Shown here: positions 18,415 to 26,133 of the stretch, piece after piece
Layout of the letters: the number at the start of each line of letters is the position of its first letter
Position numbering within the stretch: position 1 is the stretch's first letter
From: Streptomyces changanensis
Lineage (GTDB): Bacteria; Actinomycetota; Actinomycetes; Streptomycetales; Streptomycetaceae
DNA: 64,000 bases
NCBI RefSeq assembly: GCF_024600715.1
Contig: NZ_CP102332.1
Coordinates: 1,984,001 to 2,048,000 of the forward strand
Reading direction: 5' to 3'
Notes under the pieces: model-generated
Database searches by the model: none
Told to the model about the DNA's origin: nothing
Seen by the model: the letters and a program-made list of their open reading frames with translations, nothing else
Position numbers and translations under genes: made by a program

Positions 18415-18452
18415 TTTCCCCGCGCGAAACACACGGGGTCCCGCCGGGTAAC
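18415..18452 (-). promoter_or_regulatory. Possible GlnR box upstream of the nitrite reductase genes
   Basis: On the minus strand GTTAC (18452), GGACC (18441), GTTTC (18430) and GGAAA (18419) occur at exact 11-bp intervals, matching gTnAC-n6-GaAAC-n6-gTnAC-n6-GAAAC with 1 full and 3 partial half-sites. It ends 24 bp before the ATG of the reductase gene at 18476. Assignment to GlnR is inferred from spacing and gene function. Confidence 0.42.
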
Positions 18453-18475
18453 ACCGCCGACGCACGCTGGCGGAC

Positions 18476-19654
18476 ATGAGTTCACGGATCGTGGTGGTCG
18501 GCGGCGGTACGGCGGGGGCCCGCCTCGCCGAACGGCTGCCCGTCACCCTGCTCGGCGAGGAGCCGCACGCCCCGTACAACCGGGTGCTGCTCGCGGACGT
18601 CCTGGCCGGCCGGTACGGGCCCGAGGTGATCGCCCTGCCGCGGCCGGCGGGCGAGCCGGCGCGGCGTGGGGTGCGGGTGACCGGCATCGACCGGGCCGCC
18701 CGCGTCGTGCACTGCGGGGACGGCAGCACGGTCGCGTACGACCGGCTGGTCCTGGCGACCGGCTCCAACCCGGTGCTGCCACCGCTGCGCGGTCTGGGCC
18801 ACGGCCGACTGCCGGCCGGTGTCCACGCCTTCCGGACGCTCGACGACTGTCTGGCGCTGGACGGGCTGGTGCGCCCGGGGGTCCGCGCGGTGGTGATCGG
18901 CGGCGGCCTGCTGGGCGTCTCGGCGGCCCGCGCGCTGGCCACCAGGGGCGCCGAGGTGGTGCTGGCCCAGCAGGGCGAGCACCTCATGGAGCGCCAGCTC
19001 GACCCGGAGGCCGCGGAACTGCTGCGCCGCCACCTGGTGTCGCTGGGGGTGGAGGTCCACACCGAGTGCCGCGTGCGCGGACTGAAGGTCGCGTCCGGGG
19101 CGGTGGCGGCCGTCGAACTCGCCGACGGGTTCGTGCTGGACGCGGACGTCGTGGTGCTGGCCTGCGGGGTCCGGCCCCGCACCGGCCTCGCCGTGGAGGC
19201 GGGCCTGGACGTGCGGCGCGGGATCGTCGTGGACGACCGGCTGCGCACCTCCGACCCGTACGTCCACGCCGTCGGCGACTGCGCCGAGCACGACGGCCGG
19301 CTCTACGGCCTGGCCGGCGCCGCCCTGGAACAGGCCGACGTCCTCGCGGACGTCCTCACCGGCGGCACCGCCGCGTACCGCGGCACCCGCGCGCTGACCC
19401 GGCTCAGCATGGACGCGCTCGAACTGGCGGCGTTCGGCGAGGCGGTCCCGCGGCCCGGCGACGACACCGTGCGGCTGACCGACGCCACCCGCAGCGCCTA
19501 CCGGAAGGTCGTCGTCCGCGGTGACCGGCTGGTGGGCGGCGTGCTCGTCGGCGACCTCGGCCCGGTCGGCACGCTCGCCCGGGCGTGGGAGGGCGACGAA
19601 GCCCTCCCGGACGCGCCCCTGCTCCACCTGCTCACCCATGACGGAGGCTCCTGA
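18476..19654 (+). CDS. FAD-dependent NAD(P)H reductase associated with nitrite/nitrate reduction
   Basis: Flavoprotein of 392 residues in the NirB-N/NasB-like branch of pyridine nucleotide-disulfide reductases. Motifs: FAD-binding VVGGGTAGARLAE (about 6-18), APYNRVLLADVLAG, LVLATGSNPVLPP, the NAD(P)-binding VIGGGLLGVSAARAL, and HAVGDCAEHDG. It is shorter than NirB because the Fe-S and sirohaem domains are absent. It abuts nirB (1 bp apart). It probably feeds electrons from NAD(P)H to the nitrate reductase NasA or acts as an accessory nitrite reductase flavoprotein; which of these cannot be read from sequence. Confidence 0.82.
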   Translation: MSSRIVVVGGGTAGARLAERLPVTLLGEEPHAPYNRVLLADVLAGRYGPEVIALPRPAGEPARRGVRVTGIDRAARVVHCGDGSTVAYDRLVLATGSNPVLPPLRGLGHGRLPAGVHAFRTLDDCLALDGLVRPGVRAVVIGGGLLGVSAARALATRGAEVVLAQQGEHLMERQLDPEAAELLRRHLVSLGVEVHTECRVRGLKVASGAVAAVELADGFVLDADVVVLACGVRPRTGLAVEAGLDVRRGIVVDDRLRTSDPYVHAVGDCAEHDGRLYGLAGAALEQADVLADVLTGGTAAYRGTRALTRLSMDALELAAFGEAVPRPGDDTVRLTDATRSAYRKVVVRGDRLVGGVLVGDLGPVGTLARAWEGDEALPDAPLLHLLTHDGGS

Positions 19655-19655
19655 C

Positions 19656-22190
19656 ATGCCGAACACGCCCGGGGCTGCGATCCCGCCCGCGCACCCGCAC
19701 ACCATCGTCCTCGTCGGCCACGGCATGGTCGGCCAGCGCTTCCTGGAGGCGCTCGCCGAGCGCGGTGCGACCGAGCGGGCGCGCGTGGTCGTGCTCTGCG
19801 AGGAGCCGCGCCCCGCGTACGACCGGGTCCAGCTGACCTCGTACTTCTCGGGCCGCACCCCCGACGACCTGTCGATGGTGCCCGAGGGGTTCATGGCGGA
19901 GCACGGCATCGAGCTGCACACCGACGACCCGGCGGTCTCCGTCGACCGGGCGGCCCGCACGGTCACCGCCCGGTCCGGGATGACCGTCACGTACGACACG
20001 CTGGTGCTGGCCACCGGCTCCTACCCGTTCGTGCCGCCGGTCCCGAACAAGGACGCCACCGGCTGCTTCGTCTACCGCACGATCGAGGACCTGCTCGCGA
20101 TCGAGGAGTACGCGAAGACGGCCCGCTCCGGCGCGGTCGTCGGCGGCGGTCTGCTCGGGCTGGAGGCGGCCGGCGCGCTCAAGGGGCTCGGCCTGGACAC
20201 CCACGTCGTGGAGTTCGCGCCCCGGCTGATGCCGGTGCAGGTGGACGAGGGCGGCGGCGCGGCGCTGCTGCGCACCATCGAGGGCATGGGCCTGGCCGTC
20301 CACACCGGTGTGGGCACGCAGGAGGTCGTCGTCGGCGACGACGGCGCGGTCACCGGGATGAGGCTGTCGGACGGCTCCGAGCTCGCCACCGACCTGGTGG
20401 TGTTCTCGGCGGGCGTCCGCCCCCGTGACCAGCTGGCCCGGGACTGCGGACTGGCGGTCGGCGAGCGCGGCGGCATCGCCGTCGACGAGCGGTGCCGAAC
20501 CTCCGACCCGGCGGTGTACGCCATCGGCGAGTGCGCGCTCGCGGCGGACGGCCGGGTGTACGGACTGGTCGCGCCGGGCTACGAGATGGCGCTGACGGCC
20601 GCCGACGCGATCGTCGAGCGGGAGTCGGCGTTCACCGGCGCGGACCTGTCGACGAAGCTGAAGCTGCTGGGCGTGGACGTGGCGTCGTTCGGTGACGCGC
20701 ACGGCACGGCCGACGGCTGCCTGGACGTCGTCTACTCCGACTCGCGGTCCGGGGTCTACAAGAAGCTGGTGGTCTCGCCCGACGGCGTGCTGCTGGGCGG
20801 CGTCCTCGTCGGCGACGCCGACTCGTACGGCATGCTCCGCCCGCTGACCGGGTCGGTACCGCCGGTCTCCCCCGAGCAGCTGGTCCTGCCGGCCGGCGCC
20901 TGCGCGCCCGTCGCCCTGGGCCCGGAGTCGCTGCCGGACGACGCGGTGATCTGCTCCTGCCACAACGTCACCAAGGGCGCGATCTGCGAACACACCACGC
21001 TGCCCGAGGTGAAGAAGTGCACCAAGGCCGGCACCGGCTGCGGCAGCTGCGTGAAGGTGCTCCAGCAGCTCCTGCCGAAGACCGGCGACGGCGGCCTGTG
21101 CGGTTGCTTCGCCAAGACGCGCCAGGAGCTGTACGAGATCGTGCAGGTCCTGCGGATCACCTCGTACGCCGAACTCCTCGACCGCTACGGACGCGAGGGG
21201 GCCCGCGGCGGCGAGGGGTGCGAGGTGTGCAAGCCGACCGTCGCCTCGATCCTGGCGTCGCTGTCGCACGGGTACGTCCTCGACGGCGAGCAGGCGGCGC
21301 TCCAGGACACCAACGACCACTTCCTCGCCAACATGCAGCGCAACGGCTCGTACTCGATCGTGCCGCGCATCCCGGGCGGCGAGATCACCCCGGAGAAGCT
21401 GATCGTCATCGGCGAGGTGGCGCGTGACTTCGGGCTCTACACGAAGATCACCGGCGGGCAGCGCATCGACCTGTTCGGGGCGCGCGTCGAGCAGCTGCCG
21501 GCGATCTGGGCGCGCCTGGTGGACGCGGGCTTCGAGTCGGGGCACGCGTACGGCAAGGCCCTGCGGACGGTGAAGTCCTGCGTGGGGCAGACCTGGTGCC
21601 GGTACGGCGTGCAGGACTCGGTGCGGATGGCGATCGACCTGGAGCTGCGCTACCGGGGCCTGCGGGCGCCGCACAAGCTGAAGTCGGCGGTCTCCGGCTG
21701 CCAGCGCGAGTGCGCGGAGGCGCAGTCGAAGGACTTCGGCGTGATCGCCACGGCGAACGGCTGGAACCTCTACGTCGGCGGCAACGGCGGCGCGTCCCCG
21801 CGCCACGCGGACCTGCTGGCCAAGGACCTGTCGGACGCTGAGCTGATCCGGCTGATCGACCGGTTCCTCATGTACTACGTCCGCACCGCCGAGCGGCTGG
21901 AGCGCACCGCGCCGTGGGTGGAGCGGGTGGGCCTGGACCACGTGCGGGAGGTCGTGGTCGAGGACTCGCTCGGCATCGGGGAGGAGCTGGACGCGCTGAT
22001 GGCGCGGCACGTGGACGCCTACCGCGACGAGTGGTCCGAGACGCTGCACGACCCGGAGCGGCTGGCCCGGTTCGTCTCCTTCGTCAACGCGCCCGAGGCC
22101 CCGGACCCGTCGGTGCGGTTCGTGCCGGAGCGCGGCCAGATCAAGCCCGACCTGACCGTCCTGACCCTGGAAGGGGTGTCCGCCCGATGA
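19656..22190 (+). CDS. nirB: Nitrite reductase [NAD(P)H] large subunit
   Basis: Cytosolic assimilatory nitrite reductase, 844 residues, six-electron reduction of nitrite to ammonium. Domains in order: FAD/NAD(P)H reductase (VGHGMVGQRFLEAL at about 16-30, VVGGGLLGLEAAGAL), a BFD-like [2Fe-2S] domain (C433, C435, C462, C465), a second BFD-like Cys cluster (LCGCF...GCEVCKP), the ferredoxin-like repeat (QRNGSYSIVPRIPGGEITPEKL) and the sirohaem/[4Fe-4S] domain with C642, C648, C682, C686 (CVGQTWCRYG and SGCQRECAEAQ). The start is the ATG at 19656. Its stop overlaps nirD by ATGA. All cofactor ligands are present, so it looks functional. Confidence 0.96.
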   Translation: MPNTPGAAIPPAHPHTIVLVGHGMVGQRFLEALAERGATERARVVVLCEEPRPAYDRVQLTSYFSGRTPDDLSMVPEGFMAEHGIELHTDDPAVSVDRAARTVTARSGMTVTYDTLVLATGSYPFVPPVPNKDATGCFVYRTIEDLLAIEEYAKTARSGAVVGGGLLGLEAAGALKGLGLDTHVVEFAPRLMPVQVDEGGGAALLRTIEGMGLAVHTGVGTQEVVVGDDGAVTGMRLSDGSELATDLVVFSAGVRPRDQLARDCGLAVGERGGIAVDERCRTSDPAVYAIGECALAADGRVYGLVAPGYEMALTAADAIVERESAFTGADLSTKLKLLGVDVASFGDAHGTADGCLDVVYSDSRSGVYKKLVVSPDGVLLGGVLVGDADSYGMLRPLTGSVPPVSPEQLVLPAGACAPVALGPESLPDDAVICSCHNVTKGAICEHTTLPEVKKCTKAGTGCGSCVKVLQQLLPKTGDGGLCGCFAKTRQELYEIVQVLRITSYAELLDRYGREGARGGEGCEVCKPTVASILASLSHGYVLDGEQAALQDTNDHFLANMQRNGSYSIVPRIPGGEITPEKLIVIGEVARDFGLYTKITGGQRIDLFGARVEQLPAIWARLVDAGFESGHAYGKALRTVKSCVGQTWCRYGVQDSVRMAIDLELRYRGLRAPHKLKSAVSGCQRECAEAQSKDFGVIATANGWNLYVGGNGGASPRHADLLAKDLSDAELIRLIDRFLMYYVRTAERLERTAPWVERVGLDHVREVVVEDSLGIGEELDALMARHVDAYRDEWSETLHDPERLARFVSFVNAPEAPDPSVRFVPERGQIKPDLTVLTLEGVSAR

Positions 22191-22510
22191 GGCTGGAACT
22201 CTCGCACGCCGACGACTGGCTGCCGATCTGCGACACCGCCGCGCTGACGCCGGGGCGCGGCATGGCGGCCCTGCTGCCGGACGGCCGGCAGGCGGCGCTC
22301 TTCCGGGACCGCTCCGGCCGGCTGTACGCGATCGACAACCGGGACCCGTTCACGGGCGCCCAGGTGCTCTCGCGGGGCCTGGTCGGCTCGGCGGAGGGCC
22401 GGACGTTCGTGGCGTCGCCGCTGCTCAAGCAGCGCTTCGACCTGGAGACGGGCCGCTGCCTGGACGACGACGAGGTGTCGGTGGCGGTGTACCCGGTCCG
22501 GGCGGCCTGA
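22187..22510 (+). CDS. nirD: Nitrite reductase small subunit (Rieske-like)
   Basis: Protein of 107 residues with the NirD fold: a Rieske-type domain whose Fe-S ligands are lost, as usual in NirD (no CxH...CxxH pair; the segments read IDNRDPFTGAQVLSRGLVG and VASPLLKQRFDLETGRCLDD). It stabilises NirB and completes the assimilatory enzyme. Start ATG overlaps the nirB stop by 4 bp, indicating coupled translation. A very strong hairpin follows. Confidence 0.93.
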   Translation: MRLELSHADDWLPICDTAALTPGRGMAALLPDGRQAALFRDRSGRLYAIDNRDPFTGAQVLSRGLVGSAEGRTFVASPLLKQRFDLETGRCLDDDEVSVAVYPVRAA

Positions 22511-22546
22511 GACCGGCCCGCGCGGCCGGCCGGTCGCACGTACCAC

Positions 22547-22593
22547 CCCGGCGGCGCCGGGACCGCGGTGGTCGCGGTCCCGGCGCCGCCGGG
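22547..22593. terminator. 20-bp stem bidirectional terminator
   Basis: Positions 22547-22566 are perfectly complementary to 22574-22593 with a 7-nt loop (GGTGGTC). It separates the convergent nirD and VOC genes. This is among the longest perfect stems in the window. Confidence 0.85.
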
Positions 22594-22603
22594 CGCGGGC
22601 GGG

Positions 22604-23020
22604 TCAGCCCTGGGCGGCCCGCATCGCCTCGAGGTCCATCCACACGACCTCCCAGATGTGGTGGTCGGGGTCCTGGAAGGAACGGCTGTACATCGCGTCG
22701 CCCATCTCCTGCGGGTCGTTGGCGGGGGACCCGCCGGCCGCCAGGGCCTTGTCGACGAGCTCGTCGACCCGGGCCCGGCTGTCGGCGCTGAGCGCGATGA
22801 TGGTCTCCGTCGTGGTGGAGGCGTCGGCGACCTCCTTCTTCGTGAAGTTCTTGAAGAAGGGCTCGGTCAGCAGCATCGCGAAGATCGTGTCGCTGATGAC
22901 CAGGCAGGCGGCGTTCTCGTCGGTGAACTCCGGGTTGAAGGAGAAGCCGAGCTCCGTCCAGAACGCCTTGGCCGTCTCCAGGTCCTTGACCGGCAGGTTC
23001 ACGAAGATCATCTGTGCCAT
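22604..23020 (-). CDS. VOC (glyoxalase/bleomycin-resistance fold) protein
   Basis: Protein of 138 residues with two beta-alpha-beta-beta-beta modules: MAQMIFVNLPVKDLETAKAFWTELG at the N-terminus and MYSRSFQDPDHHIWEVVWMD at the C-terminus, the latter including the conserved metal-site-like DPDHHIWE. Similar to actinobacterial lactoylglutathione lyase-like proteins of unknown substrate. The start is the ATG at 23018-23020 with a GGGAG ribosome site; the frame remains open for about 100 codons upstream but that part is not protein-like. Confidence 0.85.
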   Translation of the reverse strand: MAQMIFVNLPVKDLETAKAFWTELGFSFNPEFTDENAACLVISDTIFAMLLTEPFFKNFTKKEVADASTTTETIIALSADSRARVDELVDKALAAGGSPANDPQEMGDAMYSRSFQDPDHHIWEVVWMDLEAMRAAQG

Positions 23021-23406
23021 GGCGGGCTCTCCCTCTGCTGCGGCCGGTGTGGCCGGCGTGCTGTCGTGTGTCGCGTGCTGCTTACGGAGGGGTAGACCGG
23101 GCCGCCGCGTGGAACTCATCGCCGACCGCCGAAAATTCTTTCCGCACCCCTGCCGCACCCCCGCCCCGGGCCCCGGGCGGCGCACCCGGGCCCCGCGAGG
23201 CCCCGCCCCGCACCCGGCCCGCCGCCGGCCGGGCCCACCCCGGAGGGACCCGTTCGGGAAGGGCTCCGCGGAGACGACCGCGCGACTCTTCTTCCCCTTC
23301 ACCGCTTGTTGCTGCACCGTCAATCTGGGACTCCTAGGTTCCGGCAGCGCGCGACTCCGCCGCCGACCGGTGCGGCGGGGCGGTCACAAGCCCCTGGAGT
23401 GATGAA
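23021..23406. other. Divergent intergenic region between the VOC and PhoX-family genes
   Basis: No ORF of coding character. It includes a GC-rich central block (about 23150-23250). Near 23297-23325 on the + strand, CTTCACC, GTTGCTG and GTCAATC occur at 11-bp spacing, a weak resemblance to the PHO-box direct repeats (GTTCACC) of Streptomyces, about 80 bp before the PhoX-family start. Confidence 0.3.
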
Positions 23407-24564
23407 GTGGAACGACGTGGTTTCCTGCGCGGAGCGGTCGCGGGCGGCGCGGCCGCGGCCTTCGGCTACACGCTGATGCGCGGCGCGGCCTACGCGGCGC
23501 CCGCCCAGCCCGGCCCCGGGCCGTACGGAGCGCTCGGCGCCGCCGACGCCAACGGCATACAGCTCCCGGCCGGCTTCACCAGCCGGGTGATCGCCCGGTC
23601 CGGCCAGAAGGTCGGCGCCACCTCGTACACCTGGCACAACGCCCCCGACGGCGGCGCCTGCTTCGCGGACGGGTCCGGCTGGATCTACGTCTCCAACTCG
23701 GAGATCAACCCGGGCGGCGGCGCGAGCGCGGTCCGGTTCTCCTCCACGGGCCAGATCACCGGCGCGTACCGCATCCTGTCCGGCACCCGCACCAACTGCG
23801 CGGGTGGCAGGACCCCGTGGAACACCTGGCTGTCCTGCGAGGAGGTCAGCCTCGGGTACGTCTACGAGACCGACCCGTACGGCGTGAACGCCGCCGTACG
23901 CCGGGACGCGATGGGCCGCTTCAAGCACGAGGCGGCGGCCGCCGACCCCGTGCGCAAGGTGATCTACCTGACCGAGGACGAGTCCAACGGCTGCCTGTAC
24001 CGCTTCGTCCCCACCACCTGGGGCGACCTGTCCTCCGGCACCCTCCAGGTGCTGAAGGCCGGCACCGCCACCTCCGGCAGCTTCACCTGGGTGACCGTGC
24101 CGGACCCGGACGGCTCCCCCACGTACACCCGCGACCAGGTCTCGGGCGCCAAGCGGTTCAGCGGCGGCGAGGGCTGCCACTACGCCAACGACACCCTCTG
24201 GTTCACCACCAAGGGCGACAACCGCCTGTGGCAGCTCAACCTCGCGAACAACACCTACGAGCTCGCCTACGACGACTCCCTGGTGAGCGGCGGCGCCCCG
24301 CTGACCGGCGTCGACAACGTCACCGGCACGTCCTCCGGCGACCTGTACGTCGCCGAGGACGGCGGCAACATGGAGATCTGCGTCATCACGCCGGACGACG
24401 TGGTCGCGCCGTTCCTGCGGATCAACGGCCAGTCCGGCTCCGAGATCTGCGGCCCGGCCTTCTCCCCCGACGGAAGGCGGCTGTACTTCTCCAGCCAGCG
24501 CGGCACGACGGGCAGTTCGTCGGGCGGCATCACCTACGAGGTGACGGGGCCCTTCCGGGCGTAG
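23407..24564 (+). CDS. Tat-exported PhoX-family (DUF839) protein
   Basis: Secreted protein of 385 residues. The N-terminus MERRGFLRGAVAGGAAAAFG is a twin-arginine signal (RRGFLR) with cleavage likely after AYA near residue 30. The mature part is a beta-propeller with PhoX-family motifs: ISNSEIN-like VSNSEINPGGG, NCAGGRTPWNTWLSCEE, ESNGCLYRFVP, GGEGCHYANDTLWFTTKGDN and EDGGNMEICVI. PhoX alkaline phosphatases need Ca2+ and Fe3+; the Cys-Ala-Gly-Gly...Cys-Glu-Glu segment is the typical metal region. The start is a GTG at 23407. The last 31 bp overlap the convergent regulator gene. It may be a phosphatase; activity is inferred. Confidence 0.85.
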   Translation: MERRGFLRGAVAGGAAAAFGYTLMRGAAYAAPAQPGPGPYGALGAADANGIQLPAGFTSRVIARSGQKVGATSYTWHNAPDGGACFADGSGWIYVSNSEINPGGGASAVRFSSTGQITGAYRILSGTRTNCAGGRTPWNTWLSCEEVSLGYVYETDPYGVNAAVRRDAMGRFKHEAAAADPVRKVIYLTEDESNGCLYRFVPTTWGDLSSGTLQVLKAGTATSGSFTWVTVPDPDGSPTYTRDQVSGAKRFSGGEGCHYANDTLWFTTKGDNRLWQLNLANNTYELAYDDSLVSGGAPLTGVDNVTGTSSGDLYVAEDGGNMEICVITPDDVVAPFLRINGQSGSEICGPAFSPDGRRLYFSSQRGTTGSSSGGITYEVTGPFRA

Positions 24565-25565
24565 CGGCGGCGCCGCTCCCGGACCGGCCGGGCGCCGCCG
24601 TGCAGCAGGGCGGCGCCCAGTGGCGTCAGGGTGTGCAGTACGGAGCTGCCCTGGCGCAGGGTGACGACCAGCCCGGCGTCGCGCAGGACGCCGGCGTGCT
24701 GGCTCGCGGAGGCGAGGGACACGCCGGCCCTGCGGGCCAGCTCGCTGGTCGTGCCGCCGTGCCCGATGGCCTTGAGGACGGCGGACCGGGTGTGGCCCAC
24801 GAGCCGCCCGAGCGGGGCGTCACCGGGCTCGCAGCCGGTCGCCGGGGCCTCGGTGTGCGTCACGGGGTAGACGAGGACCGGCGGCAGCCGCGGGTCGCGG
24901 TAGGTGACGGCGGTCCCGCGGCAGAAGTACGACGGCTGGAGCAGCAGCCCGCGTCCGTCGAGCCGGACGTCCCGGTCGACCGGGTAGTCCGCCTCCAGGA
25001 CCGGGGCGCGCCAGCGGAGCATCGGCGGGAGCGAGGCGAGCAGTTCCTCGGAGCCGCCGTCGAGGAGCGCCCGCCCCCGGACGGCGCGGTCCGCCTCGAC
25101 CCGCGCCTGTATGTAGGTCCAGTACGGCTCGACGGCGGCCCGGTGATAGCCGCGCAGCGCCCCCAGGAGGCGGCTGAAGGGCTCCGGACGGCCCTCGGCG
25201 AGCGAGGCCGCCCAGGAGGGCAGGGGAGCCGCCGCGGGGCGCTCCCCGGCGAGGAGGCCGAGCTCCGCGTGGAGCCGCGCCGGCGGGGTGGCGCGCAGGG
25301 CCTCCAGGGCCGTGTCGAGGCCGTCCAGCCCCTCGGGCGGGGTCAGGAAGTCCGGGAAATAGCCGCGCGCCGGGACGAGCGCCCCGAGGAGCCGCGTTTC
25401 ACCGTTCAACCGCGTCCGGGTTTCGGAGCGCCATTCCCCGTAGACCAGGGCGCCGCGCCGGTCGCGCAAACGGTGAAAGCTGAGAATCGTTTCCCACAGC
25501 GCGTCCGGCCGGGCCGCCATCCGGACCCCGGCGAGATCCGCACCGGTGAAATGTATACGAAGCAC
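24534..25565 (-). CDS. ArsR-like winged-helix transcriptional regulator with a large N-terminal domain
   Basis: About 343 residues. An N-terminal DUF5937-like domain (VLRIHFTGADLAGVRMA..., common in streptomycete regulators) occupies residues 1-240; a C-terminal winged helix-turn-helix follows at about 255-320 (GHTRSAVLKAIGHGGTTSELARRAGVSLASASQHAGVLRDAGLV), ending in a basic tail. The layout is reversed from classical ArsR proteins, and no metal-binding Cys motif is present. The GTG at 25563-25565 is preceded by a GGTGGGGG ribosome site. Target unknown; the structured DNA just upstream is a candidate. Confidence 0.82.
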   Translation of the reverse strand: MLRIHFTGADLAGVRMAARPDALWETILSFHRLRDRRGALVYGEWRSETRTRLNGETRLLGALVPARGYFPDFLTPPEGLDGLDTALEALRATPPARLHAELGLLAGERPAAAPLPSWAASLAEGRPEPFSRLLGALRGYHRAAVEPYWTYIQARVEADRAVRGRALLDGGSEELLASLPPMLRWRAPVLEADYPVDRDVRLDGRGLLLQPSYFCRGTAVTYRDPRLPPVLVYPVTHTEAPATGCEPGDAPLGRLVGHTRSAVLKAIGHGGTTSELARRAGVSLASASQHAGVLRDAGLVVTLRQGSSVLHTLTPLGAALLHGGARPVRERRRRYARKGPVTS

Positions 25566-25883
25566 TGAACCCCCACCTGTTGCATCCGCAATCACCCCCC
25601 ACCGATGAGTATGCATGCCATCACAGGTTGTTACCACGGCATTTCAGCCACAGTTGAAACGCATCGCGGCCGGTGGCCCCGAACCGAAAAGCTGTACGCC
25701 GTCGGACGGGAAACCTTCAGGACCCGAGGTGGCGTGTCGGAAGACCGTGGGGGGCTTCTCACGCCCGGCGGCGGGCCTGAAAGGTTGCGGCTCTCCTGTC
25801 TGGCAGGGGTAATGGGGCGCGGTCGGCGGGTGGGGATCCGGTGGCCGCGCTCCGCCCGTTCCTTTCCCGGGCGGAGCCCGGAA
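25566..25883. other. Intergenic DNA upstream of the ArsR-like regulator
   Basis: Lower GC than its surroundings, with AT-rich words such as GTTGTTACCACGGCATTTCAG and AGTTGAAACG. A 102-codon open frame (25605-25913, +) has no codon bias or family features and is not called. A small hairpin CCGGGC-GGA-GCCCGG lies at 25867-25881. Probably holds the regulator's promoter. Confidence 0.35.
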
Positions 25884-25900
25884 ATTGACGCGATGTCAAT
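25884..25900. promoter_or_regulatory. Inverted repeat ATTGAC-n5-GTCAAT with a -35-like element
   Basis: A perfect 6-5-6 inverted repeat. TTGACG (25885-25890) followed after 16 bp by TAAATA (25907-25912) gives a plausible but imperfect sigma-70-type promoter pointing to the right, where no protein gene lies on the + strand. Confidence 0.4.
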
Positions 25901-25918
25901 CCGCCGTAAATAGTCCGG

Positions 25919-26030
25919 CCTTCAACTGGCACGGAATTCAACAGACCGCTTTCCCGGGGAACCGGTAATTCCCCACGGGACGAAACAGTACGGGGCGGAC
26001 ACCTCCGCACAAGGTGTCCGCCCCGTTCCT
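25919..26030 (+). ncRNA. Candidate small RNA ending at a strong terminator
   Basis: From the predicted start near 25919 the RNA would be about 110 nt. It contains nested inverted repeats: GGAATT (25933-25938) with AATTCC (25967-25972), enclosing ACCG/CGGT and TTCCC/GGGAA arms, then a perfect 15-bp terminator stem at 25990-26026. No ORF with a ribosome site is present. The evidence is promoter-like sequence plus structure only; the hairpin may merely be the ppdK terminator. Confidence 0.3.
25990..26026. terminator. 15-bp stem terminator downstream of ppdK
   Basis: ACGGGGCGGACACCT (25990-26004) pairs perfectly with AGGTGTCCGCCCCGT (26012-26026) around CCGCACA. It lies 108 bp after the ppdK stop on the minus strand and could also end a rightward transcript. 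Confidence 0.85.
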
Positions 26031-26133
26031 TGCAGTCCGGAGCCGCCGCCGATCGGTGAGGGTCGGGTGACAGACGGCGGCTCCGGGGCCGTGGGGGTCC
26101 CGCCGCGGGGGCGCCGCGGCGGGACCGGGTGGG

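Noticed and set aside
25605..25913. A 102-codon ORF upstream of the ArsR-like regulator
   Set aside because: No ribosome site, no third-position GC bias, no recognisable fold; the region looks like regulatory DNA.
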